Assembly (NCBI RefSeq): GCF_043641665.1
Contig: NC_092192.1
Span: 2,044,001-2,108,000, forward strand
Direction of reading: 5' to 3'
Source of the DNA: Enoplosus armatus
Lineage: Eukaryota; Chordata; Actinopteri; Centrarchiformes; Enoplosidae
Length of the DNA: 64,000 nucleotides
How positions within the stretch are numbered: the stretch's first letter is position 1; every line of letters starts with the position of its first letter. This document shows positions 51,877-64,000 of this stretch, piece after piece. Under the pieces are notes generated by a model, which saw nothing but the letters and a program-made list of their open reading frames with translations, was not told the DNA's origin and searched no databases. Both the position numbers and the translations under genes were made by a program.

Positions 51877-51900
51877 CCCCCCCCCCCCCCCCCCCCCCCC
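51877..51900. repeat. Poly-C homopolymer, 24 nt
   Basis: An uninterrupted run of 24 C, the longest homopolymer in the window. Confidence 0.95.
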
Positions 51901-54474
51901 AGCAGTATATCTTAGTGTAATCACTCCCCTGAAAGTGACCCTTGTTATGTGTGTGAGTGTGTGATATTGTGATTAATGACATTATTACAGCATTAACGCA
52001 GTACTTCTACTTCTAGTTTTGGCTGTAGGGTCAAAGATCTGCTTGAAGGATCACACCAGAGTCGGAGAGGACGTTTCAAACAGCGGCGAAAGAAGAAGTA
52101 TCAACAAAGTGCTGGCGACATGGCTGCAAAGCCGCCATCACTGCATTTACAAAGTATACTTCGCCTTTAACCTCCTCACCTTACCTGATATTGATTAGAA
52201 TATATTGATTTCTATCCTGCTCCACTTGTTCTTCCAGAAATCTGTGAGATAATAAATGAAATATTGCTTTTACAGCATGAACCACCTTTCAAACGTTTGT
52301 AAGGACCCACTGTGTCCTCTTAGGCTTTAGTTTCAACTGTGCTGTTGAAAATTGCTTTCTCATACAACTTTTCATTTTCCAAGTAGAACAGTAAGAAACA
52401 TTTAGCAAATCTATTTTGCTTCATCCTCCTTTGATCCTCCACACTGAACCTGAGTGGTTTCCTTCAGTCCGAGGTGGGCGGATAAGTCACCAGAACCTGT
52501 GATGTGATTTCATTACAGGGTAATAATCCTTTACTGCTCGTCCCGTCCCACTCTGCTGTCAGCGGCCCGTAACCACAATAAATCTAATCAACAAGAGCGC
52601 GCTGAAGGAAAACAAGCTCAAACAGCCACTGAGAAAAACATTGTTATTTCTCTTGTCACTTTTTACTGTATCTTCTTGTTGCTTTATGGCTTCTCCCATC
52701 ATATTTATGTTCTATTGTCAAACTCAGTGGAGTTTTTATCATCTTGATTTGTTGCTGCTGCTGCTTCTGTTTTACTTCTTTCTGTAGTTTGTCTTTGTTT
52801 GTGGAGTCTCGTTGTTTGTTTGGCATGTCTTACTTCGGTCTCTTTTGTCATTTCACTTATCATTTACAATATTTTAAGGCAATCAACTAAACAAAATGAA
52901 ACGTTCTTAAATCCGCTATCGGGGGGAAAATTACTTGCAGCTTACTTACAACTGCAGGTTGGTCACTTGGAATTTAAATGAGACAGAATAGGGCTGTTGT
53001 TGAGGATCCAGTGGGTCAGCAGCTGTTGATCACAGGTGTTGACCTTCCTATGATTTCCTCCAAAGTGTCAGGATTAAATGTTGCAGCCAAAATATATATA
53101 TATTAGTGGCCTGTAAACGGATTAAATGTCTTAAAATGTTAATTCTCATGTCTTGTTTGGGAGTTGATGAATAAGCGCTGAAAGCAGCAGAACTGTCAGT
53201 TGACAACACATTAATATACTACTTTTTTTGGAAGAAATAATTAATAATGTCATTTCTGCCACGATTACATTTTTGATTGAAGGAAATGCTTCGTTTATTT
53301 ACGCCATCGTTGGGGCGGATGGTGAATGTAGAGACTTTGACCCTGAAGACCAGACTTCGTGCTGTCGGGCTTAGACTTAGAATAGAAGACCAAAGTTTTT
53401 CAAAACCACAATCTCTCGCTAATCTGAACCAACGCTGTGACTACCAAACATAACCATACAAAAGTTGAATCATGCTGTAGTTCAAGCAGAGATTGTAAAA
53501 CCAATGGCATACGTTACCAGTGAATATAAAGTCATTCAGTTTCAACCTTCTGCGACTTCACTAACACGAACAAATGAAGAAATCAGCTGACATTAAGTTG
53601 AAGATTAAGCAGGAGATAATTGAAATATGTGCACGGTAAATTGTTTAAGTGTCACTAAGCACCGACTCCACTGAGGGAATCAGGAATGAGGCTGAAGCAG
53701 CAGGTTCTGTGTCATGTTGGATCTCCAGAAGGCATGTGAGACTGCAGACCAGTGATTCTCCAGCCAGTACCGTCCAGCGGTGGCTACCGGCCCACAAAGA
53801 TGTTATCTGACGATGGTGGTGCAGTTCGCAGTAAACAGGGCCCTCTTGTGGCGAGGATGTATGCGTACAGTCGTTGAAAGTGAGGAGAAATACGGGGAGA
53901 AGCGTGCAAAAGTTTCTTTTCATGTCTGATTCTGACATTTTTAAATATTCAAATGAAATACAGACGAATTTGAAAAACAAAAGCTAAAATAATGAGCTGT
54001 CAGCTTGATGTAAATGAGCTTGAGGGGCTGAACTTCCTGAGCTGAGAGAGGGAGTGAAATCTCTGTGCTGAGTGTCACTTTAAGAGAAGCAGAGCCATAA
54101 ATCAACCAAGCGGAGGATATTGGAGAAGCTGACGGTCGCTCATGTAACGAGAGGAAGTCAGTCCTGCGGGCAGCTCCACTGATGGGGGAGGGGGATGAAG
54201 GTCGGGGTTGGGGGGTGCATTAACATGGTTCCCACTAATTGGCAGTTTCAGACGTGCTAACAAATTACAGAGAAGCCTATCACATTAACAATGTAACAGT
54301 AACAGTGTGGATGGCAGAAGTCAGCCAATCAACATTATGAGCTCTGAGTGCGTATCGATGCTCTGCTGGACCTACCGTCCTGTTCGCCTGCCAGATTCTG
54401 CCCCATTCATATGCATTTCACTAATGAGATTCTCTAAAACCACCACTGTCTGTGAGGGAAACCGAGATCCCAGT

Positions 54475-54530
54475 GTCAAAGTGCTGCTGAAGTGTCCTTG
54501 AGCAAGGTGCTGAATCTGATACATCCCAAG
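54475..54530 (+). mobile_element. SINE-like fragment
   Basis: The text gctgaagtgtccttgagcaa followed by ggtgctgaatctgat matches a segment found in many fish SINEs (gtgtccttgagcaaggcact then gaaccc). The tRNA-like head expected upstream is not clearly preserved, so only this body piece is called. Confidence 0.5.
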
Positions 54531-56214
54531 GAAAGTGATTATCTACAGTCCTCCTTGTTAAAATGTCACTGAAGGGATCATTTACAGGGGGGTGGTCACC
54601 CACAGTGTCCTTTTGGATTCTACCACTGGGGCGGCGCCATTGTTTAACACACCACACGAGCAATTTCTCACTTCAAAAAAACTTTATATTTCTTTTCTTT
54701 GTTCAGGTAAACACAAAACTGGCCACAGAAAATATTCACTGAACTAACTAAATAACTCTCTTAACGAGGAAGAACGTTCTGGAGAAGAGGGAGCTTGGCG
54801 TTACCTTGTTCCTCCAGCCTCCAACGTCATGAAAAAATGACCACGTTTCTGTTAACACAGTTGCTGTGAAGACTTTACTGCCACAGTTTACTGACACCCC
54901 TACTGAAAAGAGAGAGGGTCTCTCAGTCTTGCATGAATCCGGCAAGCTAGCTAGTTGGCGTGTTAGCTAACTTTAATTTTGTATGCGATATTTACGTTTG
55001 GATAAGTTTTAGTTAAGTACGATGGTCTTCAAAGGAAGCACCAACATAGTTGTTGGGATGTGACATATCAAAGCAGATGACATTAAACTTCTTTGTAAAG
55101 TTGGAAGACAGTGGAAAAGCTCTGGAGGGAGAACCGGAAGGCCACGAGCAAAGACTGAGAGGCACCAGGGACCGGACATATACACGATGTGTTTGTATTA
55201 AAGTTGGTTTGCCCAAATTATTAAAAAAAACATACTTTTAATACTTATGTCCAGTCGTGTCTAGCCATGCAGACATGGCTTTAATTATCCAGGGTTGGAG
55301 AGACGAGAGCAGGAGGACAGAGGAGTGGACAGGATTAACAAACACAGAGTGTTAGAAAGATAAAAAAGTAGAGGGACGATGGGAGGGAGAAGGAAAGCAG
55401 AGGTGACGAGAGGAGATAAGTGGTGAAACGTGTTCATATAAGCTTCTGCTGACTCACATCATGCAGCCGGATTAATAATCAGCTCTGGATGGCCTGATTG
55501 AGAAATCTCATTGTCTTAAAAAAGCGAGGAACAGCCGGCGGCCAAGGACACAAGAGGAAGAGCAATTTCCTGCTGCAGCGTTTTCATGAGTTATTAAGCT
55601 GCATTGATCTTTTCCTTCAGCGCGCTGTATGCCAGTTTGAAACATTTTGAACAAATAAAGTGTGAGGAAGCAGCAGCTTAAAGCTCACAGCAGTGACTTT
55701 GTGACCGGAGAAGTTGACGGTTCTGTTCCCTTTCAGTGAATTTCACATTTTGATTTCAGTCCCTAAAAATGTAAAGGCGAGCTCCTCCAGAGCCACCACG
55801 CGACGGTGTGTGAAAACATGTGAGCAAGAAGATGAGTCCGTTTATCAAACACTTTGGATGATCTCCAGCTCACAGAATACACATGTGATCACAGTTTATT
55901 TAATTCAACCTGAACTGAAATGGAGTTTTTGCTTTGTTTAGATTCACACAGAGAACCAGGGCGCGTAAACACAAGCAGTTTGTTTAGAAACCTGATCGTT
56001 AATGGATTTGTCTGGTGATCAGATGTAAACGTCCATCTCATTACACCCCTAAACCCTCGTGTTTTGTGTTCATTTCCTGTTTTTCATGACTTGTGAGAAA
56101 CAACTCTGCATTTCATTTAGAAAAAGAACCAACACTCACATTTTCAAAGCCTCAGTGATTCGGATCCAGCTGAGCTGGAACAACATGGTGCCCACTTTCC
56201 ATACTAATAATATA

Positions 56215-56480
56215 CTAATAAACGTATTATTTATTTATAGCACGTTTTTTAACAAGGTTACAAAGTGCTTGAACAAAAAATAAAACTGGCAGATAAAAAA
56301 ACAACAACACAGGGATCATAAAACACCAGGGGATTCAATAAAGTTCAATAAAAAGTGTCAAATGTCAAAGAAACAGAGCCGAATCCCACCGAAGGAAACG
56401 CACAGACACATAGGGAGTCAATAAGTACTTGATATAATTTGGAACAAGGCCATTAAATGCTTTAAAAGTGATAAAATCAC
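56215..56480 (+). repeat. Teleost interspersed repeat (atttatagcac...ttacaaagtgctt)
   Basis: The block tatttatttatagcacgtt, aacaaggttacaaagtgctt, aataaaactggcagataaaa, and further on ttaaatgctttaaaagtgat, follows the order of a repeat widespread in teleosts. I recognise the pattern but do not assign a family. A minus-strand LINE-like reading in the same place is treated as chance. Confidence 0.5.
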
Positions 56481-59400
56481 TACGTAACACGACGGGCATT
56501 GTAAAGCATATTTTTAGACAAGCAGCACAAAATAAGGGAAGCATCCGGCGTCTCACACAGCGGATTAGACGGTGCCAAACTGGGCTACTTTCTGATCTTT
56601 TCTATTCCACGTACGCATCATGTTAATTTGCTTTTTGGTATTATTGCCAAAAACTGAAAGCTTCCCTCATCTGTTTTCCATTAAAAGGTTTTTATTGTGA
56701 AACCTCTTCAGGGAGTGTTGACTTCCAGCAGCAGCAGCAGCAGCTCAGCAACAAGAACACATGAAGTCATGATCAGAATTAATTCATCAGTGAGTCAGAA
56801 TCGTTATAGAAACACTGGCAACTCATATGATATGACTATGTTGGAGAACTGACTAATACTGTCAGAATGATGTTTTTTCATCCCCTTTTTATTTGAATAC
56901 CAGCTTTTATTTGAGACTTTATGATACCTCTGGGAACAGAAGGTGCACTCCTTGAAACTTTGTCAATATTCTTTGAATTTCACCCAGGTCTGGTTGTGGT
57001 TTTAAGTTTTAAGCTGTTTACAGTTCAGTGTTTATGCACTGCAGTTCGGGGTCTGACTGAACTAAAGGCTTTGGTTCAAATTCAGCAGCTATTTATTCAA
57101 CCTAATAATGTTTAAAGAGCAGCCTTCAGGACGCACAGGGACCAGTTTTAGTTGTTATTCATTGATTCAGTTTTGTTCTGGCGATGTGTGCGCTCCATCC
57201 ATCACTGCTGTAAAAACACAACCTATCTGTTCAGGATGCTCCTTCCTCGACCACCCACCGTTTGTTACACGCAGCCGATGATATATGCGACTCTCCGTAG
57301 ACTGTTTGAACTTTTTGTCTGTGGTTTGTTTTTGTATTTGTCAGGTTGCAATTAGCACGCGCTGTTTGTCAAACAAGCATCCATCAGCGCTGCGGGTGTC
57401 CAAAGAGAATGCTAAACAAAGCATGTCAGCTGTAAAATGTCTCTGTTCAGACTGCGTCCGTATGCAAAGCCACTGAAAGCCAACAAACAAACCCAGTCAT
57501 TAGTGACTCACAGAGGTTCGAGCCCGTATACATACACACTGATGCACATATACAGCCATACAACACACACACAATGCAACACTAATGTCTGCATGTTACA
57601 CAAAAAACATACTGTACTTATGTGAGACTTTACTAAACACATTTACAAAGTGGAAAAAAGCATAAAACTAAATCTAAAATGAACGCTGCAAAGTGAAAAC
57701 AAGTAAATAAGCAGAAAGGGAGTTATTATTCTGGTCTGATGTGTGTTGAGGTGTGTGTTTTACTCGTAGCCTCCTGGTGTCATTTACAAGCAGTGTTAAA
57801 CATGGACGTAATGGCACTGCACTCTGCCGAGACTGCAGATCTATCGACATAATCTGTCCAGCTGCTTTCAGATGGCTGCAGATATTGAATGAACTGAAGG
57901 TTTCTGATACAGTATTTCATATCTGTGGATAACAGATGCTATAAATACACAGCTATAATCACATTAAACTCTCAATTATAATGCTGATTTAAAGGCATAT
58001 ACTGTTTGGAGAGTGATTTATTAAAATAATTGTATTTAAGTTTATTGACAGTGTGAAGCTTTATTTCATTATTCCATATCTGCACATTTAGTCCAAGTAT
58101 TTAGTTTTCTCTTGTTGGCTAAATCACCAAAGAGGCCACAGAGCCACTTTGTTCCAGAAACAGAAACATTATTCTCAGTGCAAAGTCTGACCCAGTTTCC
58201 ACCAAAACAACTTTCTTTGCACTGCTTCACATGACTGAAACCCCCACCTGTTTGCACCTCTCCTCCCACCTATGGAACATGCAGGCATTCCCAGTCAGTC
58301 AGTACCAAACTATGGTAGCGCTGTCACAGGAATGGAGCCCTTAATGCCAGTAAAAGTTCCCACAACACCAGTGAAAGTAAACTGACAGGCAGAAAATGGT
58401 GCAGTGTACCTCTAAGTGTGTTACCTGTGTAATTTTCCAAGGTGAATTCAACTAGTGTCCCACTTAGGCCACCATAGATTTGTGGGAGGCGACTCACGAA
58501 ACTGGGCAGAAAACAACCCAATTACACAGCATGACAGATAGGGAAAGGGCTTTAACACCAAACTCTGAGTGATTTTAGTCTAAGTTAAGCATACCTAACT
58601 TTGTCACAAATGTGAACATAGTACATAAACAAAACACAGCTAGAATTAGTACAGTAGAATACAACTGGGACGCGCTAGAGTTTCCCTGAAAACCAGCTCT
58701 CTGCCTGCTGCATGTTGCCATTTCCTCCTGAATTCCCAGAGGACGGCTCCTCTTTCACAGAGCCTTGAAGTTTTTTTCTTCTATGATAAATGTGCAACAC
58801 ACGACCCCCCCAACCTTCACCCCCACCACTACCTCTGGTGAAACACTACGGAGGTAAATACATTGGAGAGAACACTGAGGATTGAGCGAGTTTTACCACT
58901 GTTCTATTGTCATTTTCAGTCTGAGACTTTCACAATGGCTGCATTAATCCTCCACAACAAGCTGGCAGACGCACAGCCCTGCCTTAGAAAGCTACCTAGC
59001 GTGTTAGCACACACTTGCCCGTTCATACAGTGGGAGTTTTTGGGGGTCTTTTTGAGAGCGCTCGGACTGAACTGAACATTAAATAAACCAAAATGAACTA
59101 AAAGTCGAGCTTTAGAGCTGCTCTCTGTGGGTTTGTTTGCTTGTAAGAGTTTCCCTGTTCACCTTTGACACTCTGGGTTTTAATACAGTCTTGGCATGAC
59201 TGTTTTCCTCCATTAACATTTCCAAATCCAGTTGATGCTCCCAAATATGTTTCATTATGAAGATTAAATTGGCTGTAAATGATATAAGTGACCACAAGAT
59301 ACAACATGCCAGCCCACTGAAATGTGTCATATGGATAGTGTTTTCATTTTCCTTGTATAGAATAACAAATTGACATTGTACTGTGTGATTACAGGCATAA

Positions 59401-61201
59401 TTATGTTAAGCGGCCTGTGAAGCAGCAGCACTGGGTCAAAGCATCAAAACTGGATCGAACACCTTTATTCATTTCTGAGTTGTGGGTTGAAAAAGAGAAA
59501 CGTCTGGTGGTTGTTTGCTGTCACTTCTGAAAGTGAAAATTCTCTCCAAGTAAGCACGACATTTAGTGATCTCTTACAGTGAGATATAATGAAATAAAAA
59601 CAGCGACACATCTTCTGGTGCTTGTTATCAGGCACCGCCAGCGACTGTGCTCGTTGTCACGTTGACTGGATTGCATGTGATTTTCCCTTTTAATCATTTT
59701 GATGGCCTGTCCCTGAGAAGTGTTGACATTGTTGTGCTTCAGTGTCTCGTCTTTAATTTTACAGCTAAAAATAATGTGTGTGTCCTAAGTGATCAGTTTT
59801 CAGATGATCAGCTGTCTGTTCAAACAGCGGATGAATCTCAAGCAAAATAATAGTAATTTAGTGTGGACTTCCTCCAGTTAGCTTATTAACCTTAATAAGA
59901 CATTGTTATCGCTTTAGATGGAGAAGTCAACTGCTAATGCATTAATAATAATGTTTTTTTACCTCAATTAAGTGGCAAAATAAAGTAAAAAAGCTTAGTT
60001 AATGTTTAACAATGACAGAATAGGTAAGACCATCATAAACAATTCATATGACAAGGAAGTTAATACAAAGCGTCAGCGATCCTGCTCCAGGGGAAGTTAT
60101 TTCCATCATCTGATTTTCAGGCTGAACAAAAGACTGAAAACACTCAGTGGACCGTTGCTATTATGCAAACAGGTGTTTCTCCTTCATGGAGTTTTCAGTC
60201 TCCTTTCAAACATCAGATGGAACAGAACGCAGAGCTGTAAGTTACAAAGAACAAAACAAAATGCGATGAGATCCACCGTTCAGATGTGCTGGAAACTCAA
60301 ACAGGGATGCACAAAGGGCCACTTTTAGTTTAAGTTCTGATCCTGCATAAACCACAAGCTCCTTCTCCCAGTTGGATGGTTCAGAGATGTGTTGTTACTG
60401 ACGAGCATACGAACAGGGTCACATTGAGCGTTTGTTTAGAGTGTCTCACTGTGTGCATTCAGCAAACGGCACTTATCTCCTTAATGTATGTATAATGTAT
60501 ATCAGCCACCACGGCCATGTTGTAACGGGCATGACAGACGGCAGCGGGAGATGTCGAACAGAGGCCTATTAAGCATGCATTAAAAGCGCTGATGGCCCGC
60601 ATGTACTGACGTAATTCATTTATGCTGACTCTTCCAGGAGAGACTGAGAAGGTCATCAGCAAACAGAGCGACAACAACAATGCTCATTACTATTCATTGA
60701 AACTGGCATGTTAGCAGAAAAAAAAGTGGTGCATGTGAGGCTCAGACTGCCACAGCGCTGCCAAGAGCTAATGAAGAACCTGCAAGTGGAGGTGCTGAGA
60801 AAAGAGACAATGCTGGAGTGATGTTTATTAGTTGCTGTGTCCCTGCGGCGCCGCAGGTGCTGACGTTGACCTCTGGCATCAATCTGTTTCAATCAAATGT
60901 CCCGGTAAAGACTGTGTGTAGCATGAAGGGCAGCAATTACACCTCCACACTCTGCTGCCACGCTCAAATATACCTCTAAATGTTTTCCTTCAGTGCTCTG
61001 TAGGTTTGCCCCCACAGCCACGTGCTCTGTCATTATGACAGTATTCATTGGAATCACTCTCGAACTGTAGTTCGGACTCAATCACCAAAATCAATCAGTT
61101 CTCGGCCCATTGTCACACTGGGATCTTATCTTATCTCGCTTTATCTGAAAAACATCTTGCTCTCCACACGACCACAAGTGAGGACATCAGGGCCATCAGG
61201 G

Positions 61202-61202
<1 letters not shown>

Positions 61203-61257
<55 letters not shown>
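61203..61257. repeat. Compound (TA)n(CA)n microsatellite
   Basis: About 22 uninterrupted TA units run directly into six CA units. Confidence 0.95.
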
Positions 61258-61258
<1 letters not shown>

Positions 61259-62429
61259 GCAGTGGACATCTATCTCAGAGTAGCCAAATCTGGATCATAT
61301 GAATACATCTACTGGCTGTTCTTCAGTTCCAAAATACCACACGAGGAACCTCCACTTCTCCGCCCTTCAGGGAAATATGCTCCCAAAGCAAATCTTTCCT
61401 GACAACGAGCAGCATTTATAGCATCAAGGGACACTGAGTTTATTTTTGGGCTTTTTAAGGCAAAATGACCCAACATAGTCTGCTGCTCCTCAGCAGTGGA
61501 GGAGATACAAGATTCTGTATGTCAGACCTCTCTGATATGCATGTATGCATGACTAAATATATAAATGACAGCTTGTTTTCCTCTGCAAATAAATAAACAT
61601 ACAGAATAAAAACAAACACAGATGAAATTCAGATGCATCAGTCTACACTGTCATAATCTTCCTGATTTTGAGAGAGCAGAACCAAACGATTTTTTAAATT
61701 GTAGAACAATTCGGTTTGATGCTAAACTCAGTCAAATCCTGCAGGCTGGCTTCCATCGCAGACCTGCTGTAGTAAAACCCCTGCCTTCCTCTCGGTGTGT
61801 CTGTCCTTGCCTGTTCGGAGGCGTTCTCGTGTCTTCTCACTCAGGACCAGCGATGTTCTCTCCGACGGGAAACTCGGCCTCGATGGTCAGAATGTGAAGA
61901 GGTTCGTGTCGTTGGGCCCAGGGGACTCCGCCGACTGAGAAGCCTCTTCTTTCAGACTGAAAAGTTACCAGGTCTGGGTTTTATCTACTCTTGAATAATT
62001 TAAGACTCTCTCATCCCTGTTGTGTGTGCGAGCTGGCTTAACACCGCCACTGTGACTGCCCTTGTGGCTCAGAAAAACATTCAGATACTCAGCATGCCTT
62101 AAGGCAACAGGAGCACAAGTGCACACGGCAATGACGAGCGCTCTGAAAATAGGCTGTGGACTGTGAGCCGAGGAAATGTTGTCTCTTTTTTCTTTCTTTC
62201 GTGTTGTGTTTTTGCAGTGTGGTTTACATCCCTCCTACAGAACATAGGCAGCAATCATCCAGGACGTCTCGTTAGCAGCGATTTGTCGATTTGATTCCAA
62301 TGAGTTTAAGGGTTTTGTGCACTGCTTTTGCGCTCTGGGTGCCTCAGGTGTTATACATCTGAGCTGAAAACAGTTTAAGTCTGAGCAGTTCTTTGATTTG
62401 ATTGATTTCAAATTTGATCTAAAAGCTTA

Positions 62430-62880
62430 TGGGTCCTATTTAACCAATGGCGCATGTGCATTTAGGGCGTGTCCTACTCCCCTTTTGCTAGTTAAACGGC
62501 ACATAATCTGGGCGGAATGTAAGGCGCAAAGGGGCTAACTGAGGAGGAGGAGGAGGAGGAGGAGGAGAGCTGCTGCGTGTAACAAGCGTTGGTTAAACTG
62601 CACCGAGGCTGTCCGGGGCTCAGGTCTCAGGTTTTCTCTGTATTAATAATTCAAACAATAAAACATGTTTTGTTTGTAGCGCTCTCACTTTCTGCTGCAT
62701 CAAGATAGCAATGTGCCTGTACACACCTCATCTGAAGACCGACACGCCCATGGACGCACAGATGTCCGCAAGTACATGTGCTACTTACACAATGTGGGCG
62801 CCAGGCGTGAAAACAACAATGGCGTCTGTTGGAAGCCGCGCGCCACTTTGCACCAGGTGTAAGGTCGGGTCCTAAGATTC
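62430..62880. mobile_element. Probable non-autonomous interspersed element with (GAG)9 inside
   Basis: The left part gcatttagggcgtgtcctac, then gttaaacggcacataatctg, and the right part cacaatgtgggcgccaggcg followed by tgaaaacaacaatggcgtct, resemble a fish repeat family with ggcgca-rich ends. The outer words gggtcctatttaaccaatgg and ttgcaccaggtgtaaggtcg then ggtcct form a weak inverted repeat. Inside are nine GAG units (62541-62567) and a segment of unknown origin. No transposase is encoded. The superfamily is not assigned. Confidence 0.5.
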
Positions 62881-63004
62881 ATTACTGTGTTTCATTGACT
62901 ATAGCTTCTGTTTCTAATTACCATGTGTACCGGCAGCAGCAGCGTGTATCACATTGTGTATCACACAGGGACGCAAGAGCACTACTGTAATGATCTATTC
63001 ACCA

Positions 63005-63465
63005 GCGACAATGGTTAATTCAAAATGTGGCTGCACACGTTCTCACCAGAACTAAAGAGCCTGAACACGTTATACGTGTTCTTAGATCTCTGCGTTGGCT
63101 CCCCGTTAAAGCTAGAACCCAATTTAAGGTTTTGCTACTTGTATTCATAGCTCTGAATGGCCTTGCACCTCTTATATAACTATGTTGTATTATATACCTG
63201 GTATATAAAAGACATGCTCATTAGATCTATGGTCCATCTATAACCCTGCTTGAGAACCTGAGAGAGGCTCCCGCACTGAACACTTATTTTTCACTACAGT
63301 CTATGTCTAAGGTCTTGTGTGGGTGAGCATTCTTACTTCTGTTGATATGCATATTTATATTCTTGCATTCTGTACTTGTACTTGTTTTGTTAGTTTATGT
63401 AAAGCACATCATGTTGCTTGTGTATGACGTGTGCTTTATAAATAAAGCTTGGCTTGACTTGACAT
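63005..63465 (+). mobile_element. L2-like LINE 3' end (RT C-terminal piece plus tail)
   Basis: From 63016 the + strand reads LIQNVAAHVLTRTKEPEHV, IRVLRSLRWLPVKARTQFK, then VLLLVFIALNGLAPLI before a stop. This is the characteristic C-terminal region of L2/Rex1-type ORF2 (QN-AAR-LT---K--HITP-L--LHWLPV---I-FK-L-L-FK-LNG-AP-Y). The piece after that (LWN-LP) is lost, but the segment from about 63380 to 63465 (aaagcacatcatgttgcttg, then tttataaataaagcttggct and tgacttgac) looks like the authentic LINE 3' tail. It is 5'-truncated and internally deleted, hence inactive. Together with 14829-15000 it shows that this LINE family seeded the locus at least twice. Confidence 0.75.
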
Positions 63466-64000
63466 CTCAGTAGTAGCACAAACATCATTTCTATCACTCT
63501 ATCACTCTCCCACAACAAGGCTGAGGTTATACATTCCATCTTCAAATAATGGCTTTGTCCCAGTGGGTTCGAAACACACCGACTGACCATAGCTGCCATT
63601 ATCCTCAAAAAGAGCAAACTACACACCTTTTAAGACATTTTAATGTCGACACGAGGTGACTTCTTGACACTCGAAAAAGAGATTTCTGGTGGAGTATCAC
63701 TGCAAGTCTCTTATTTCCGTCTATTATAGTTTTTCACTCCTTCTCTCTTCCAGGCCCCTCTAAGTGTAATGGCTTCCATACCGAGGAGCTATTTTTTTTT
63801 TTACGAGCAGAGCGTGGGATTAATGTTTGCCAGCGGAGGCAAATGGCTGTCCAGGGAGTTACCTGTCAGGACCGCGCAGTGCGCTGGCCTCTCCACGGGC
63901 CGATGGATGTTACACAACAGCAGGAGACGTCACCTCGGAGGAATGTGGGAAATGAGAGGGGGGTGGGATCAGAGGAGGGGGAGGAGGGGGCTGGAGCAGA

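Larger units (their letters stand above)
43236..64000. other. Gene-free region downstream of sgcd
   Basis: Across almost 21 kb on both strands I recognise no coding exon of a known family. The open frames are short or low in complexity and lack splice or homology support. The region contains microsatellites, G and C homopolymers, a (CTG)n run, scattered teleost repeats, a second small inverted-repeat element and LINE/SINE fragments, which are listed separately. It may contain regulatory elements that cannot be seen from one genome. Confidence 0.6.

Noticed and set aside
53745..53800. hAT-like end cagtgattctccagcc
   Set aside because: No matching inverted end or 8-bp target duplication was found within a few hundred bases.
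56365..56556. Minus-strand LINE-like reading (TFKAFNGLVPNYIKYLLTP)
   Set aside because: The same bases fit better, in order and strand, to a known non-coding teleost repeat, so the LINE resemblance was judged to be chance.
57500..57530. aggttcgagcccgta, a good match to a tRNA T-arm
   Set aside because: The flanking sequence offers no acceptor, D or anticodon arm.

Overview
The window looks like nuclear DNA of a teleost fish, probably a percomorph. It is AT-moderate and intron-rich, with long CA/TG microsatellites, long poly-C and poly-G runs and polypurine tracts. It also carries interspersed repeats typical of bony fish: L2-like LINE pieces, an R2-type LINE relic, tRNA-derived SINE pieces, small inverted-repeat elements, and the 'TTAGCTTAGCATAA' repeat common in percomorphs. 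I see no bacterial-type operons, no CRISPR array and no complete RNA gene.

The one protein-coding gene I can support is the 3' half of delta-sarcoglycan (sgcd) on the + strand. Three coding exons are visible: 20348-20420 (73 nt), 30170-30293 (124 nt) and 35216-35401 (186 nt, ending in TAG). Splice phases are consistent, and joined they encode about the last 127 residues. These are the C-terminal part of the extracellular beta-rich region plus the cysteine-rich tail. The start, the membrane segment and the earlier exons were not found and should lie upstream of the window. If so, positions 1-20347 are a single large intron, as expected for this very long gene. A candidate polyadenylation signal at 43211-43216 would give a 3' UTR of about 7.8 kb.

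Layout: 1-20347 is upstream intron, dominated by a 2.16-kb minisatellite of 21-bp units (2380-4537) and a 0.9-kb purine-rich tract (8868-9756). Introns follow at 20421-30169 (with an antisense R2-type LINE relic at about 28560-29540) and 30294-35215 (with a SINE piece). The presumed 3' UTR covers 35402-43230. From 43230 to 64000 is a gene-free region with microsatellites, G/C homopolymers, a second small inverted-repeat element, an imperfect purine-rich tandem tract, a non-autonomous repeat at about 62430-62880 and an L2-like LINE 3' end at 63005-63465.

I found no novel biological system. The most unusual structure is the minisatellite. It has nested duplications whose junctions are spaced 221, 284 and 347 bp apart, growing by exactly three units each time, and its 21-bp period leaves long stop-free frames on both strands.
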